From: Bryobacterales bacterium
Lineage (GTDB): Bacteria; Acidobacteriota; Terriglobia; Bryobacterales; Bryobacteraceae
Assembly (NCBI GenBank): GCA_016880505.1
Contig: JAEHDI010000358.1
Coordinates: 1 to 8,037 of the forward strand
Direction: 5' to 3'
Length of the DNA stretch: 8,037 nt
Below, piece after piece: positions 1-5,906 of the stretch; the stretch's first letter is position 1; every line of letters begins with the position of its first letter. Both the position numbers and the translations under genes were made by a program. The notes under the pieces were generated by a model that was given only the letters and a program-made list of their open reading frames with translations, made no database searches and was not told the DNA's origin.

Positions 1-639
1 GCGGAGCGCCCGATGGCCGAAGGGCTGACGTTCAGCTTCGGCTACAATTACAGCCGCGAAGCGCGCGGCGAGTTCTTCGACGCGATCGCGACGTACGCGA
101 GGAACTACACCATGATCGACACCCGCGACCCGCGGCACTATGTCCGTCTCGCGGGCACCTATGAGCTTCCGTTCGGCAAGGGCCGCAAGTATCTGACCGG
201 CGCGAACCGGATCCTGGATGCTCTGGTTGGCGGGTGGGCCACAAGTCACATCTTTATGTGGAACGGCGGTCCGCTGTTGACCTTCGGCGCAATGACGGCC
301 ACAGGCGATCCGACAATCGACAACCCGACCCGCGGCAAGTGGTTCGACACGTCGAAGTTCTCGGTTCTGCCGGCATACACGCCGCGCACGAATCCGTGGT
401 ACTACGACGGGCTGCGAGGTCCGGGCCTCTGGCAGTGGGACGCCACGGCGGTGAAGTACTTCCAGATCACCGAACGGGTGAAGTTCGAACTTCGGATGGA
501 GTTCTACAACTTCCCGAACTCGTTCATGCCGAGCCAGCCGAACTTGACTGTCACCAGCAGCGCGTTCGGCCGGTGCACTTCAATAGCCGGAGGGAATTAC
601 GGCCGCGAAGTGCAGTACACGGGCCGTATTCATTTCTAA
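1..639 (+). CDS. TonB-dependent receptor, Oar-like, C-terminal beta-barrel (5' partial)
   Basis: The reading frame is open from the first base, so this is the last 212 residues of a larger protein; the ATG at 13 is internal. Alternating aromatic and polar strands are typical of an outer-membrane barrel. Segments such as YNYSREA, the DPRHYVRLAGTYELPFGKG stretch and LVGGWATSHIF followed by GGPLLTFG match, from memory, the C-terminal barrel of the large carboxypeptidase-regulatory-domain TonB receptors (Oar-like) that acidobacteria carry in many copies. The protein ends in RIHF; a terminal Phe is the usual outer-membrane assembly signal. The family imports or binds large substrates such as glycans or peptides, but the ligand cannot be told from this tail. 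It converges on the minus-strand DUF4440 gene. Family is fairly sure; substrate is unknown. Confidence 0.8.
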   Translation, partial: AERPMAEGLTFSFGYNYSREARGEFFDAIATYARNYTMIDTRDPRHYVRLAGTYELPFGKGRKYLTGANRILDALVGGWATSHIFMWNGGPLLTFGAMTATGDPTIDNPTRGKWFDTSKFSVLPAYTPRTNPWYYDGLRGPGLWQWDATAVKYFQITERVKFELRMEFYNFPNSFMPSQPNLTVTSSAFGRCTSIAGGNYGREVQYTGRIHF

Positions 640-654
640 GCAGGCGAACACGCA

Positions 655-677
655 GGGGCACGCCGCGGGCGTGCCCC
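655..677. terminator. Perfect GC-rich hairpin after the receptor gene
   Basis: A 10-bp perfect stem (655-664 pairing with 668-677) closes a 3-base loop, starting 16 bases after the receptor stop codon. No T-run follows on the plus strand (AACGAGCTT), so it is not a classical intrinsic terminator. It could still end or stabilise the receptor mRNA, alone or with the second hairpin at 703-731. Confidence 0.5.
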
Positions 678-702
678 AACGAGCTTATTGAAAAACTGAA
701 GT

Positions 703-731
703 GGAGACCGCGCCGACGCAGCGCGGTCTCC
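703..731 (-). terminator. Rho-independent terminator of the DUF4440 gene
   Basis: An 11-bp perfect stem (703-713 with 721-731) has a 7-base loop. Read on the minus strand, it begins 11 bases past the DUF4440 stop codon and is followed by ACTTCAGTTTTTC, a T-rich tract. This fits an intrinsic terminator for the minus-strand gene. For the plus-strand receptor it would act as a hairpin without a T-run. Confidence 0.6.
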
Positions 732-742
732 GGACCTGCCAA

Positions 743-1204
743 TCAGGTTCTTCGGACGTGGGCGGAACTCCGGCGAGACTTGCGACGCCCATTGCGACCG
801 AAAGGATCGCCACTGATGGTTTCGCTGTGCAGCGCACAGACCCAGCGGTCGTTGCGGCGCACCCAAGCGGAAGCGTCGGCTGCCTCGAGAGTCACGCTCT
901 TACCCTCCACTGTCAGCTCTTCGCGGACCTTGTAGGCGACGATCGCGACATCGTCGCACAGCAGCCGTACGTGCGCATCGTCGCTCACCTTAAAGTCGTT
1001 CAGTGTGTACGGCGTCGCCTTTATCATTCCTGCGAGCGTTTCCTTGTCGATCCGAGCCACGCCCTGCGCGCCGGTTACGATGCACTGATCGTCGGTGAGA
1101 TGCATCGCAGTGTCCACGTCCTTGTCCTTAATCGCCTGCCAGTATTGCTTCTCCAGATCGAGCAGCTCCTGCTCCACTGGCTTCGTAGCTGGTTTCGTAG
1201 CCAT
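743..1204 (-). CDS. DUF4440 / SnoaL-like (NTF2-fold) protein
   Basis: This is a 153-residue soluble protein. The start at 1204 has a clear AAGGAG Shine-Dalgarno (1212-1217) seven bases upstream; the frame stays open to 1621, but that part overlaps the 49-residue membrane gene in another frame and is not used. Residues 10-130 look like a DUF4440/SnoaL NTF2-fold domain: an N-terminal helix with LEKQYWQAIKDKDVD, a central VTGAQGV segment, and the family's C-terminal pattern of WVRRNDRW followed by HSETIS. Such proteins form small alpha/beta barrels that act as ketosteroid-isomerase-like enzymes or ligand binders; the substrate is unknown. The last 20 or so residues are an Arg-rich tail (GRRKSRRS) outside the fold. 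A lone gene downstream of the lmo0937-type gene, ended by the hairpin at 703-731. Confidence 0.82.
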   Translation of the reverse strand: MATKPATKPVEQELLDLEKQYWQAIKDKDVDTAMHLTDDQCIVTGAQGVARIDKETLAGMIKATPYTLNDFKVSDDAHVRLLCDDVAIVAYKVREELTVEGKSVTLEAADASAWVRRNDRWVCALHSETISGDPFGRNGRRKSRRSSAHVRRT

Positions 1205-1251
1205 TTCGCATCTCCTTGAAATTCTCGAGCGCCTCGACTGGGCGCGCCCGG

Positions 1252-1274
1252 AACCCCGATGAGCTGCCGGGGTT
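1252..1274. other. Intergenic hairpin between two minus-strand genes
   Basis: AACCCCG (1252-1258) pairs with CGGGGTT (1268-1274) across a 9-base loop. TTTTC follows on the plus strand, where no gene reads into it. In the minus direction it lies between the lmo0937-type stop codon and the DUF4440 ribosome site with no T-tract, so it may be a weak terminator, an attenuator or chance. Confidence 0.25.
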
Positions 1275-1296
1275 TTCAACGAGAGCAATGAGATGC

Positions 1297-1446
1297 TCAG
1301 ACGGGATTCCTGCCCTGGATAACCCGAATCAGCACAGCGACGATTGCCACGACCAGCAAGATGTGCAGGAAGCCCCCCAACGTGTAAGAGGTCACCATTC
1401 CTAGCAGCCACATCGCGAGAAGAACCCAGAAGATCAACCACAACAT
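1297..1446 (-). CDS. lmo0937-type small membrane protein (DUF5670-like)
   Basis: This 49-residue reading frame is easily missed because of its length. It starts with ATG at 1446 behind an AGAGGAGG Shine-Dalgarno (1451-1458) four bases upstream, and ends at TGA 1297. Two hydrophobic segments (about residues 2-18 and 27-42) flank the short turn TSYTLGG, and the tail is RVIQGRNPV. The order LGMVTSYTLGGFLHILLVVAI is the signature I recall for lmo0937-family membrane proteins, written here as one 21-residue region at residues 15-35 with key residues YTLGG and HILLV. Members are predicted two-helix inner-membrane proteins of unknown function, widespread in soil bacteria and often linked to stress. 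The next gene downstream is DUF4440 after 92 bases; co-transcription is possible. Family assignment is from memory but the match is strong. Confidence 0.85.
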   Translation of the reverse strand: MLWLIFWVLLAMWLLGMVTSYTLGGFLHILLVVAIVAVLIRVIQGRNPV

Positions 1447-1651
1447 ATTTCCTCCTCTGGCGGAAGATCCCAGTCTTTCCCTGACCCAGGTCCGCCTGCG
1501 AGTGTTTTATGCAAACGCCGGTCCAAAACATCGGCACTGATTGCAAAGGACTTGGGCTCAATCTTCCGTGTAAGTTTTGCCGATGACTTACTTCAACAGG
1601 AGCTCGGAACCGGCCTCGCATCGCCTAGGGAGGCCAAACTCGGTGCCGTGG

Positions 1652-2479
1652 TCAGTCTTTCGGGCGCTCGTGTGCCGGGCTTTTTGTGGCCGCCTTTACG
1701 CCGCCCACGATGCCTGGTCCTAACGGTCCACCTGCGGTCAGCCTGTAACCCTCCGGCACCTGGAACAGAGAGGGGTCGGGCTCGCCGAGTGCGATCTGGG
1801 TCAGTTGCACCGTAGAGTCGCCGAAGCGCGGGTCCGAGCGCTTACTCAGTACGGGAACTTTCAAGGCCGTCGAGGTCCAGGTTTCAGTTACGCTGACGAT
1901 AGGCTGCCGGTTGCCGATTGCGCCCGCGGGAATAGTCTCCTTGGTGCGCCTTCCGGTCGCCTCGACGCCGTTGACCTTCCTGGTCCCGAGATCCTCCTCC
2001 TCGAGTTGACCTGCCTGCCGCTTGCGCGTCGAACGGCCCTGTGTCTTGGGCAGCAGAAAAGCAGACTTCCTGCCTGTCAGGTTCGACGGATCCAGGATGT
2101 AGGCAGCGCCCGCTACGGGGTCGAAGATCTCGATCAGGACCCGCTCCCGGTCATTGGTGGGGTTGGGCTGGGGCACCTCGATCCGCATACGTCCCTGCTT
2201 GTCACGGTAAAACTTGGTATCTTCCAGGCGCTGGATTTGGTTCCCGTTCGGCAGACTCTGCCTCACTTCCCTGACCTGCACGCCCGAGTATGGCGCGCCG
2301 GGGATTAGCATGTCCGGCTTCGGCCCGACCACCACCGTCCCCCCGGCGGCTACCCCCCCAGGCACCCCTCCGACGACACCAACGGGCCCGCGTCCCGAAC
2401 CGCCCGGGGGCAAGGCCTGTGCCGACAGAGCCGCGGTCGTCGTGAGCGCCGCAAGAATAACCAGTCCTGTCTTGTTCAT
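1652..2479 (-). CDS. Exported protein of unknown function in the sigma/anti-sigma operon
   Basis: A 275-residue protein. The start at 2479 (MNKTG) is chosen because an AGGGAGG ribosome site lies nine bases upstream; the ATG at 2488 directly abuts that site and the TTG at 2500 precedes it. Residues 1-20 form a Sec signal peptide, with likely cleavage near ALSA/QA. Residues 24-55 are low-complexity Gly/Pro/Val, and a second such patch is at residues 250-262. Between them is a mainly beta region containing RMRIEVPQP and IEIFDPVAGAAYILDP, then the segment GTRKVNGVEATGRR with TIPAGAIGN, and SKRSDPRFGDSTVQLT with EPDPSLFQVPEGY. I recall these last motifs from exported acidobacterial proteins of no assigned function. 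It lies 24 bases after the anti-sigma gene, so it is probably co-transcribed and may be a periplasmic partner, sensor or target of that system. I cannot name a biochemical role. Confidence 0.78.
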   Translation of the reverse strand: MNKTGLVILAALTTTAALSAQALPPGGSGRGPVGVVGGVPGGVAAGGTVVVGPKPDMLIPGAPYSGVQVREVRQSLPNGNQIQRLEDTKFYRDKQGRMRIEVPQPNPTNDRERVLIEIFDPVAGAAYILDPSNLTGRKSAFLLPKTQGRSTRKRQAGQLEEEDLGTRKVNGVEATGRRTKETIPAGAIGNRQPIVSVTETWTSTALKVPVLSKRSDPRFGDSTVQLTQIALGEPDPSLFQVPEGYRLTAGGPLGPGIVGGVKAATKSPAHERPKD

Positions 2480-2488
2480 GGACTTCAT

Positions 2489-2495
2489 CCTCCCT
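2489..2495 (-). promoter_or_regulatory. Ribosome-binding site deciding the start of the exported protein
   Basis: AGGGAGG on the minus strand sits nine bases before the ATG at 2479. It touches the ATG at 2488, which therefore could not be served by it. This argues for MNKTG as the true N-terminus, which also gives the cleanest signal peptide. Confidence 0.6.
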
Positions 2496-2503
2496 CTCAA
2501 TCT

Positions 2504-3016
2504 TCAGATCTCCGTATTGGAGACCATCCGAACAGCTCGCGGAAATCCATCGTCGCCGAACAGGATATCCACGTCGAAATCGGTCTCGTAACCCCAAGGA
2601 AGACTCAGGCCCATCTGGGCGAGGGCCGCCCCGGTAACCTCCGTGCGCATCACCCGTATGCACTCTCCGGCGGCTAGCGGCATGGCGTATGGGATCGGAG
2701 CAAACCCATTCTCGTCCATGGATCCATCCAGCACGTGGTTCCAGATACCAGGCTGAGCCACCTCTATACCGGTGCGCTGAGCACTCTCCGGAGCGCCCCG
2801 CCAGACCAGTGTCACAGCGAGAGCCAGCAAGGCGGCGGCAGCCATGCCAGTCGCGAAAGCCAGCCAACCGCCCGGCCGCCGATGCAGCCTGTCAAACTCC
2901 GCCATCAACCGCTGCCTCCGCAACTCGGGCGACCGCTCCTCCGCCAGCAGTGCCCGCAGTCTGCGGATCGGCTCCTGCAGCACTTCTTCGTCTTCCAGCC
3001 AGTCCTTGCGATCCAC
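2504..3016 (-). CDS. Transmembrane anti-sigma factor (putative), no zinc motif
   Basis: A 170-residue protein. I place the start at the GTG at 3016, five bases past the sigma stop, with GAGG eight bases upstream; the longer frame to 3172 would overlap the sigma gene. Residues 1-50 are a charged cytoplasmic segment (LEDEEVLQEPIRRLRALL, then ERSPELRRQRLM), the presumed sigma-binding part. Residues 51-72 are one transmembrane helix rich in Ala and Leu. Residues 73-170 are periplasmic, with PIPYAMPLAAGE and DVDILFGDDGFPRAVR, a pattern I recall from acidobacterial proteins encoded beside ECF sigma genes. The cytoplasmic part has no cysteine, so the HxxxCxxC motif of zinc-binding anti-sigma factors is absent. 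Identity as the anti-sigma rests on gene order, topology and probable translational coupling. Confidence 0.75.
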   Translation of the reverse strand: MDRKDWLEDEEVLQEPIRRLRALLAEERSPELRRQRLMAEFDRLHRRPGGWLAFATGMAAAALLALAVTLVWRGAPESAQRTGIEVAQPGIWNHVLDGSMDENGFAPIPYAMPLAAGECIRVMRTEVTGAALAQMGLSLPWGYETDFDVDILFGDDGFPRAVRMVSNTEI

Positions 3017-3021
3017 GTTGC

Positions 3022-3591
3022 TTACCTCGCTGTTGGAACGGCCGATAGCCTGAGCGGCTTCAGCCTCGCTGCCAGCAACTGCCGCGCCCGGTGCAACCGC
3101 GAACGTATTGTTCCCACCGGGCAGCCCAGGGTACTCGCCGCTTCCTCGTAACTCCGCTCCTCCAGGTCGCACAGAAACACCGCATCCCGGTAAGGGCCCG
3201 GCAGCTCCTGGAGGGCCGAGTGTAACGCCAGGCTCATCTCATCGTCGATTAGAGCGCGCAATATGTCGTCTTCCGCGGCAGGCTCCTCAATCCCTTCCAC
3301 AGCCCGGCTCCTTCGCACCGCCCGGATTAGATTCCGCACTGTTCCGTACAGGTACGCCTCGAGCGAACCGCGGTCCGGATCGAATCGCGACTCGGGCCGG
3401 ATAATTTGTAGAAAGGCTTCGTGCGTGACCTCCTCAGCCACGGCGCGGCTGCCCGAAAGCTGAAACGCGTAGCGGTACAGCGGGGGCTCGCACCGTTTGT
3501 ACAGCGTCTCCATGGCGCCCTGATCACCCTTTCGCGTCCGGCAGTACAGTTGTTCGTTGCTCGGCTCCATTACGGTGGTCCTGGTGTTCAT
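3022..3591 (-). CDS. ECF RNA polymerase sigma factor
   Basis: A 189-residue sigma-70 family protein containing only regions 2 and 4, the extracytoplasmic-function layout. Region 2 spans about residues 24-94, with LYKRCEPPLYRYAFQLSGS and the EEVTHEAFLQI core-binding helix. Region 4 spans about 122-177, with LPGPYRDAVFL and the helix-turn-helix segment ERSYEEAASTLGCPVGTIR followed by SRLHRARQLL. It directs RNA polymerase to a target promoter set, released when its anti-sigma is inactivated. Two starts are possible: ATG 3591 (AAAGG nine bases upstream) or ATG 3570 (AGGA about eight bases upstream, 182 residues). Its stop codon is five bases from the anti-sigma GTG. The trigger and regulon are unknown. 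Confidence 0.92.
   Translation of the reverse strand: MNTRTTVMEPSNEQLYCRTRKGDQGAMETLYKRCEPPLYRYAFQLSGSRAVAEEVTHEAFLQIIRPESRFDPDRGSLEAYLYGTVRNLIRAVRRSRAVEGIEEPAAEDDILRALIDDEMSLALHSALQELPGPYRDAVFLCDLEERSYEEAASTLGCPVGTIRSRLHRARQLLAARLKPLRLSAVPTAR
3025..3028 (-). promoter_or_regulatory. Ribosome-binding site of the anti-sigma gene, abutting the sigma stop
   Basis: GAGG on the minus strand lies in the last codons of the sigma gene, directly before its TAA, and eight bases before the anti-sigma GTG. This layout suggests translational coupling, which would keep sigma and anti-sigma amounts matched. Confidence 0.5.
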
Positions 3592-3612
3592 CCTGCATTG
3601 CCTTTCAGCGGC

Positions 3613-3623
3613 AAAAAGTTCCC
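3613..3623 (-). promoter_or_regulatory. ECF-type -35-like motif upstream of the sigma gene
   Basis: GGGAACTTTTT on the minus strand resembles the GGAAC core of many ECF -35 elements. It lies 21 bases before ATG 3591. With a normal 16-17 base spacer, transcription would begin near 3590, which would favour the ATG at 3570 as start. I see no clear matching -10 (the bases there are GCAATG), so autoregulation is only a suggestion. Confidence 0.25.
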
Positions 3624-3624
3624 A

Positions 3625-3650
3625 CCCATCGCTCTCTTTTCAGAGCTGGG
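3625..3650 (-). terminator. Possible weak terminator downstream of the PIG-L gene
   Basis: On the minus strand CCCA plus GCTCT pair with AGAGC plus TGGG, with a two-base bulge and a 6-base GAAAAG loop, followed by TGGGAACTTTTTG. A T-tract is present but starts six bases after the stem. It may partly separate PIG-L transcription from the sigma operon; it adjoins the GGGAAC motif, so the two readings compete. Confidence 0.3.
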
Positions 3651-3697
3651 ACTGGTCCATCGGGTTCGCGGCTAGCGCCTGGCCTCCGCCGCCTGCC

Positions 3698-4612
3698 CTA
3701 CAATGGCATCGCGTTCTTCTTGATGTAGTCCTCCAGGACTGGTGGCTCGGGGCCGATGTAGTGATACGGTTCCGCGTACTCGAGCCCGTATTTTTTCCCC
3801 CACTCGGCGTCGCGTTCCAAGACGAAGTGCTTCGTGTACTGCCGGTTCGCGGTGTCGTCGGAGTCGCCGAGGATCGGGAGGCGCAGCTTTTGTGACGCTA
3901 GGCGCTCGCGGAGGCGGGCGCCGTTTTCTCCGGCGGGTCCCTGGGCCTTGTTGGCGAGGTTCACCTCGACCTTCCGGTCGATCACGCCACTGATGTCGAT
4001 CACGCGGTTCACCAGTTGCGGGCCGCGGGCGTAGTAGTAACGCTCGCGCACGCCGTGGGGCTGGAGCCCTGCGGCGAAGTGCTCGGGATAGTCCTTGTTC
4101 ATGCCCGCCATCCAGCAGGCGGCCTCGACGGCCTGGGCGGTGACGTAATGGTCGGGGTTCTCCTCGTAGTGGCCCGAAGGATCGTAGGAGATGATCGTGT
4201 CGACCTTGAGCAGTCGGAACAGAAAGATGAAGCGGGCGCGGATCTCAAGCGGTGACTCCTGGTCCATCTGGTGGTTGCTGTAGTTGAGGTCGAAGACTTG
4301 CTTGAGACCGAGGAGGCGGGAGACCTCGCGGTTGTCGCGTTCGTTGGCGAGGACGGTGTCGCCGACGGTGCCAGGACCGGCCATATCGTCGTTGGTGACG
4401 CGGATGAGGTAGCCGGTGTAGCCTTCGTCGATCAGCTTCAACACAAGCCCGGCGGAGAAGATCGGAACGTCGTCGGAGTGTGGCTGGATAGCGGCCAGCA
4501 CCTTGCCGGCATGGGGCTTGCCGGAGACGGGCCGCTCGATGAACACTTCGCCGGGGGTGGGCTGCACCACCGCGGCGGCCATCGTGTTTGCAAGGAATGT
4601 GCGTCGTTTCAT
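3698..4612 (-). CDS. PIG-L family deacetylase, exported (LmbE-like)
   Basis: A 304-residue zinc-dependent hydrolase of the PIG-L/LmbE fold, which removes acyl groups from N-acyl-aminosugars or related amides. After VLAAIQ comes the motif PHSDD (residues 44-48), giving zinc ligands His45 and Asp48 and the catalytic base Asp47 by family analogy. The second conserved block is SGHYEENPDH (146-155), with His155 as the third ligand, followed by the usual AVEAACWMAG helix. The start at 4612 (MKRRTFLANTMAAAVV) looks like a short, possibly Tat-type, export signal; the longer frame to 4678 runs into the palindrome and is rejected. I see no Shine-Dalgarno, but a TACACT -10-like box lies three bases upstream. 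The preceding minus-strand gene is the GNAT, 115 bases away across the palindrome. The natural substrate is not evident. Confidence 0.9.
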   Translation of the reverse strand: MKRRTFLANTMAAAVVQPTPGEVFIERPVSGKPHAGKVLAAIQPHSDDVPIFSAGLVLKLIDEGYTGYLIRVTNDDMAGPGTVGDTVLANERDNREVSRLLGLKQVFDLNYSNHQMDQESPLEIRARFIFLFRLLKVDTIISYDPSGHYEENPDHYVTAQAVEAACWMAGMNKDYPEHFAAGLQPHGVRERYYYARGPQLVNRVIDISGVIDRKVEVNLANKAQGPAGENGARLRERLASQKLRLPILGDSDDTANRQYTKHFVLERDAEWGKKYGLEYAEPYHYIGPEPPVLEDYIKKNAMPL

Positions 4613-4653
4613 GGCAGTGTACTCGGATGAAGGGTTGGGACAAAACCGGGGGG

Positions 4654-4719
4654 AGAAAACCAGGGGACAGACAGCCATTTCGCAACAACGGCGAAATGGT
4701 AGTCAGTCCCCGGTTTTCT
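4654..4719. repeat. REP-like long imperfect palindrome
   Basis: The left arm (4654-4683, AGAAAACC then AGGGGACAGAC and CCATTTCGC) pairs with the right arm (4691-4719) around a 7-base loop. By eye, 26 of 29 positions pair with one unpaired base. The outer GGGGACAGAC / GTCAGTCCCC ends recall the repetitive extragenic palindromes mobilised by REP-associated tyrosine transposases, including those I remember in acidobacteria. It lies wholly between the GNAT stop and the PIG-L start. A partial direct copy (AAAACCGGGG, 4643-4652) flanks it on the left. It could also fold in RNA and affect the GNAT mRNA end. Confidence 0.65.
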
Positions 4720-4727
4720 GGGTGGCG

Positions 4728-5198
4728 TCATGGGATCTTGATGAACCAGCGAAGGGAGCGGGCGACCTCGGTCCAGCCCTCCGAAGCGTACAGCGCGTTG
4801 CCGGCGGCATTCGTGGCGAGGCACTCCAGGTGCGCGTGGACAGCTCCTTCGGACTTCATGTGCGCCAGCATGCCGCGGAGCATCTCGCGACCGTACCCTT
4901 TCCGGTGATGATTCGAATGCACCGCGAGGAGGTCGATGTAGCCGAGAAGGGCGTCGCGGTCGATCGTGCCGGTGGCCAGAGCCACCACTTCGCCCTCTGC
5001 CTCGCCGACGAGGACGATCTGCTCGTCGAAGACCTTCCGGAACCGCCGCTGCCAACGCTGACGCCAATCGAGGTCGTTGAGCGGGCCGAAGGTTACGTCG
5101 GCGGTCCGGAGCCAAGTGATCGGCCCGAAGGCGTCGATCGTGAAGCTCTCCAGAGCGTTGTACTCCTCGGGACGGGCGAGACGGAATGTCAGCGGCAT
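4728..5198 (-). CDS. GNAT family N-acetyltransferase
   Basis: A 156-residue cytoplasmic protein of the Gcn5-related acetyltransferase fold, which moves an acetyl group from acetyl-CoA to an amine. It opens FRLARPEEYNAL, the usual first strand and helix. Strand 4 with motif A is at about residues 86-113: GYIDLLAVHSNHHRKGYG, where HRKGYG (98-103) is the pyrophosphate-binding R/Q-x-x-G-x-G/A loop, then REMLRGMLAHM. Motif B follows, with CLATNAAGNALYASEGW (126-142), whose Asn and Tyr are typical of the family. The start at 5198 is chosen because a good promoter lies at 5214-5243, inside the longer frame to 5270, and because the domain begins there. The acceptor (metabolite, antibiotic or protein) cannot be inferred. 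Confidence 0.9.
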   Translation of the reverse strand: MPLTFRLARPEEYNALESFTIDAFGPITWLRTADVTFGPLNDLDWRQRWQRRFRKVFDEQIVLVGEAEGEVVALATGTIDRDALLGYIDLLAVHSNHHRKGYGREMLRGMLAHMKSEGAVHAHLECLATNAAGNALYASEGWTEVARSLRWFIKIP

Positions 5199-5213
5199 GG
5201 TTTTCCAGCGCCG

Positions 5214-5243
5214 ATTGTATGCGCGGGGCGGGGTGTGGTTCAA
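5214..5243 (-). promoter_or_regulatory. Sigma-70-type promoter of the GNAT gene
   Basis: On the minus strand TTGAAC (5238-5243) and TACAAT (5214-5219) are separated by 18 bases; four and five of six positions match the consensus. Transcription would begin near 5207, about nine bases before the ATG, giving a very short leader and no room for a normal Shine-Dalgarno. Confidence 0.5.
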
Positions 5244-5276
5244 GCGGGCCGGATTCACCGCGGAGACCATCCGCCT

Positions 5277-5906
5277 TCAATAAATCCAGCTCAGGCCGGC
5301 CATCGGGGTGAACATATGGTAGATTCCGCGTGCGGTGCCGAACGGCGCGGGCGCGATCACTTTCTTAGGAAATGGCGTGATGTAGTCACGGAAGTCGAGC
5401 CGCAGGGCGACGTGCTCGCCGAGCATCATTCGGACCCCGCCGCCTCCGGTCACCAGGGGCTGAATGTCGCTTTCTCCCGTGAGCCGGGCGATGCTCCCGA
5501 GCGGCTGGCCAGGACTTGCCGGCCCCGTGACTACGAACCACTTGGCGCCGACACCTGCAGTGGCGAAGGGGCGAATCCGGGCGCCGCGTTCGCGCAGATG
5601 GAAGAGGAAATCGTAGTGGAAAGCGTGGGACTGCCCCTGGACGTTGGTCTTCACTCCGGCGGCTGCGACAAACGGGTCGCCGTCCTGGTACGTGTAGCGG
5701 AACTCACCTCCGACGCGATTGTAAAGGTCCTCGCCGATCACGGCGCCGACGGTGAACCGGTTGCGGAACCCGGCCGCCGCTTTGCCCTCGGGGGCATAGA
5801 CGCTGGCGTTGCGATAGCTGCCGTAGCCCACGGCGACGCCGACCTCCCACTGTGCGGGAGCGGAAGCCGCGAAAGACGCGAGCAGGGCCATGATCCGCAG
5901 GCTCAC
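5277..5906 (-). CDS. Small outer-membrane beta-barrel protein
   Basis: A 209-residue protein with a signal peptide (SLRIMALLASFAASAPAQ, cleavage after about residue 19) and then eight or so amphipathic strands: VGVAVGYGSY, RFTVGAVIGEDLY, VGGEFRYTYQDG, AFHYDFLFHL, IRPFATAGVGAKWF, GGGGVRMMLG, VALRLDFRDYITP and MAGLSWIY. The last residue is an aromatic Tyr, a normal barrel-assembly signal. The size and strand pattern resemble OmpA-type eight-stranded porin-like barrels, often annotated only as outer membrane beta-barrel domain proteins. The start is uncertain: GTG 5906 gives the neatest signal peptide, while the frame extends to a TTG at 5942 through codons (TGT, CTA, CTT, AGT) unlike the rest; ATG 5891 is also possible. 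It lies divergent from the aldo/keto reductase. The role, possibly structural or adhesive, is unknown. Confidence 0.78.
   Translation of the reverse strand: MSLRIMALLASFAASAPAQWEVGVAVGYGSYRNASVYAPEGKAAAGFRNRFTVGAVIGEDLYNRVGGEFRYTYQDGDPFVAAAGVKTNVQGQSHAFHYDFLFHLRERGARIRPFATAGVGAKWFVVTGPASPGQPLGSIARLTGESDIQPLVTGGGGVRMMLGEHVALRLDFRDYITPFPKKVIAPAPFGTARGIYHMFTPMAGLSWIY

Noticed and set aside
1205..1621. N-terminal extension of the DUF4440 frame up to 1621
   Set aside because: It overlaps the lmo0937-type gene in another frame, shows no domain, and the ATG at 1204 has a strong ribosome site.
1612..1635. GGCCTC/GAGGCC inverted repeat downstream of the exported protein gene
   Set aside because: A 6-bp stem with a 12-base loop and no T-tract on either side is too weak to call a terminator.
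3017..3172. N-terminal extension of the anti-sigma frame up to 3172
   Set aside because: It lies antiphase over the end of the sigma gene; the GTG at 3016 has a ribosome site and begins the natural cytoplasmic segment.
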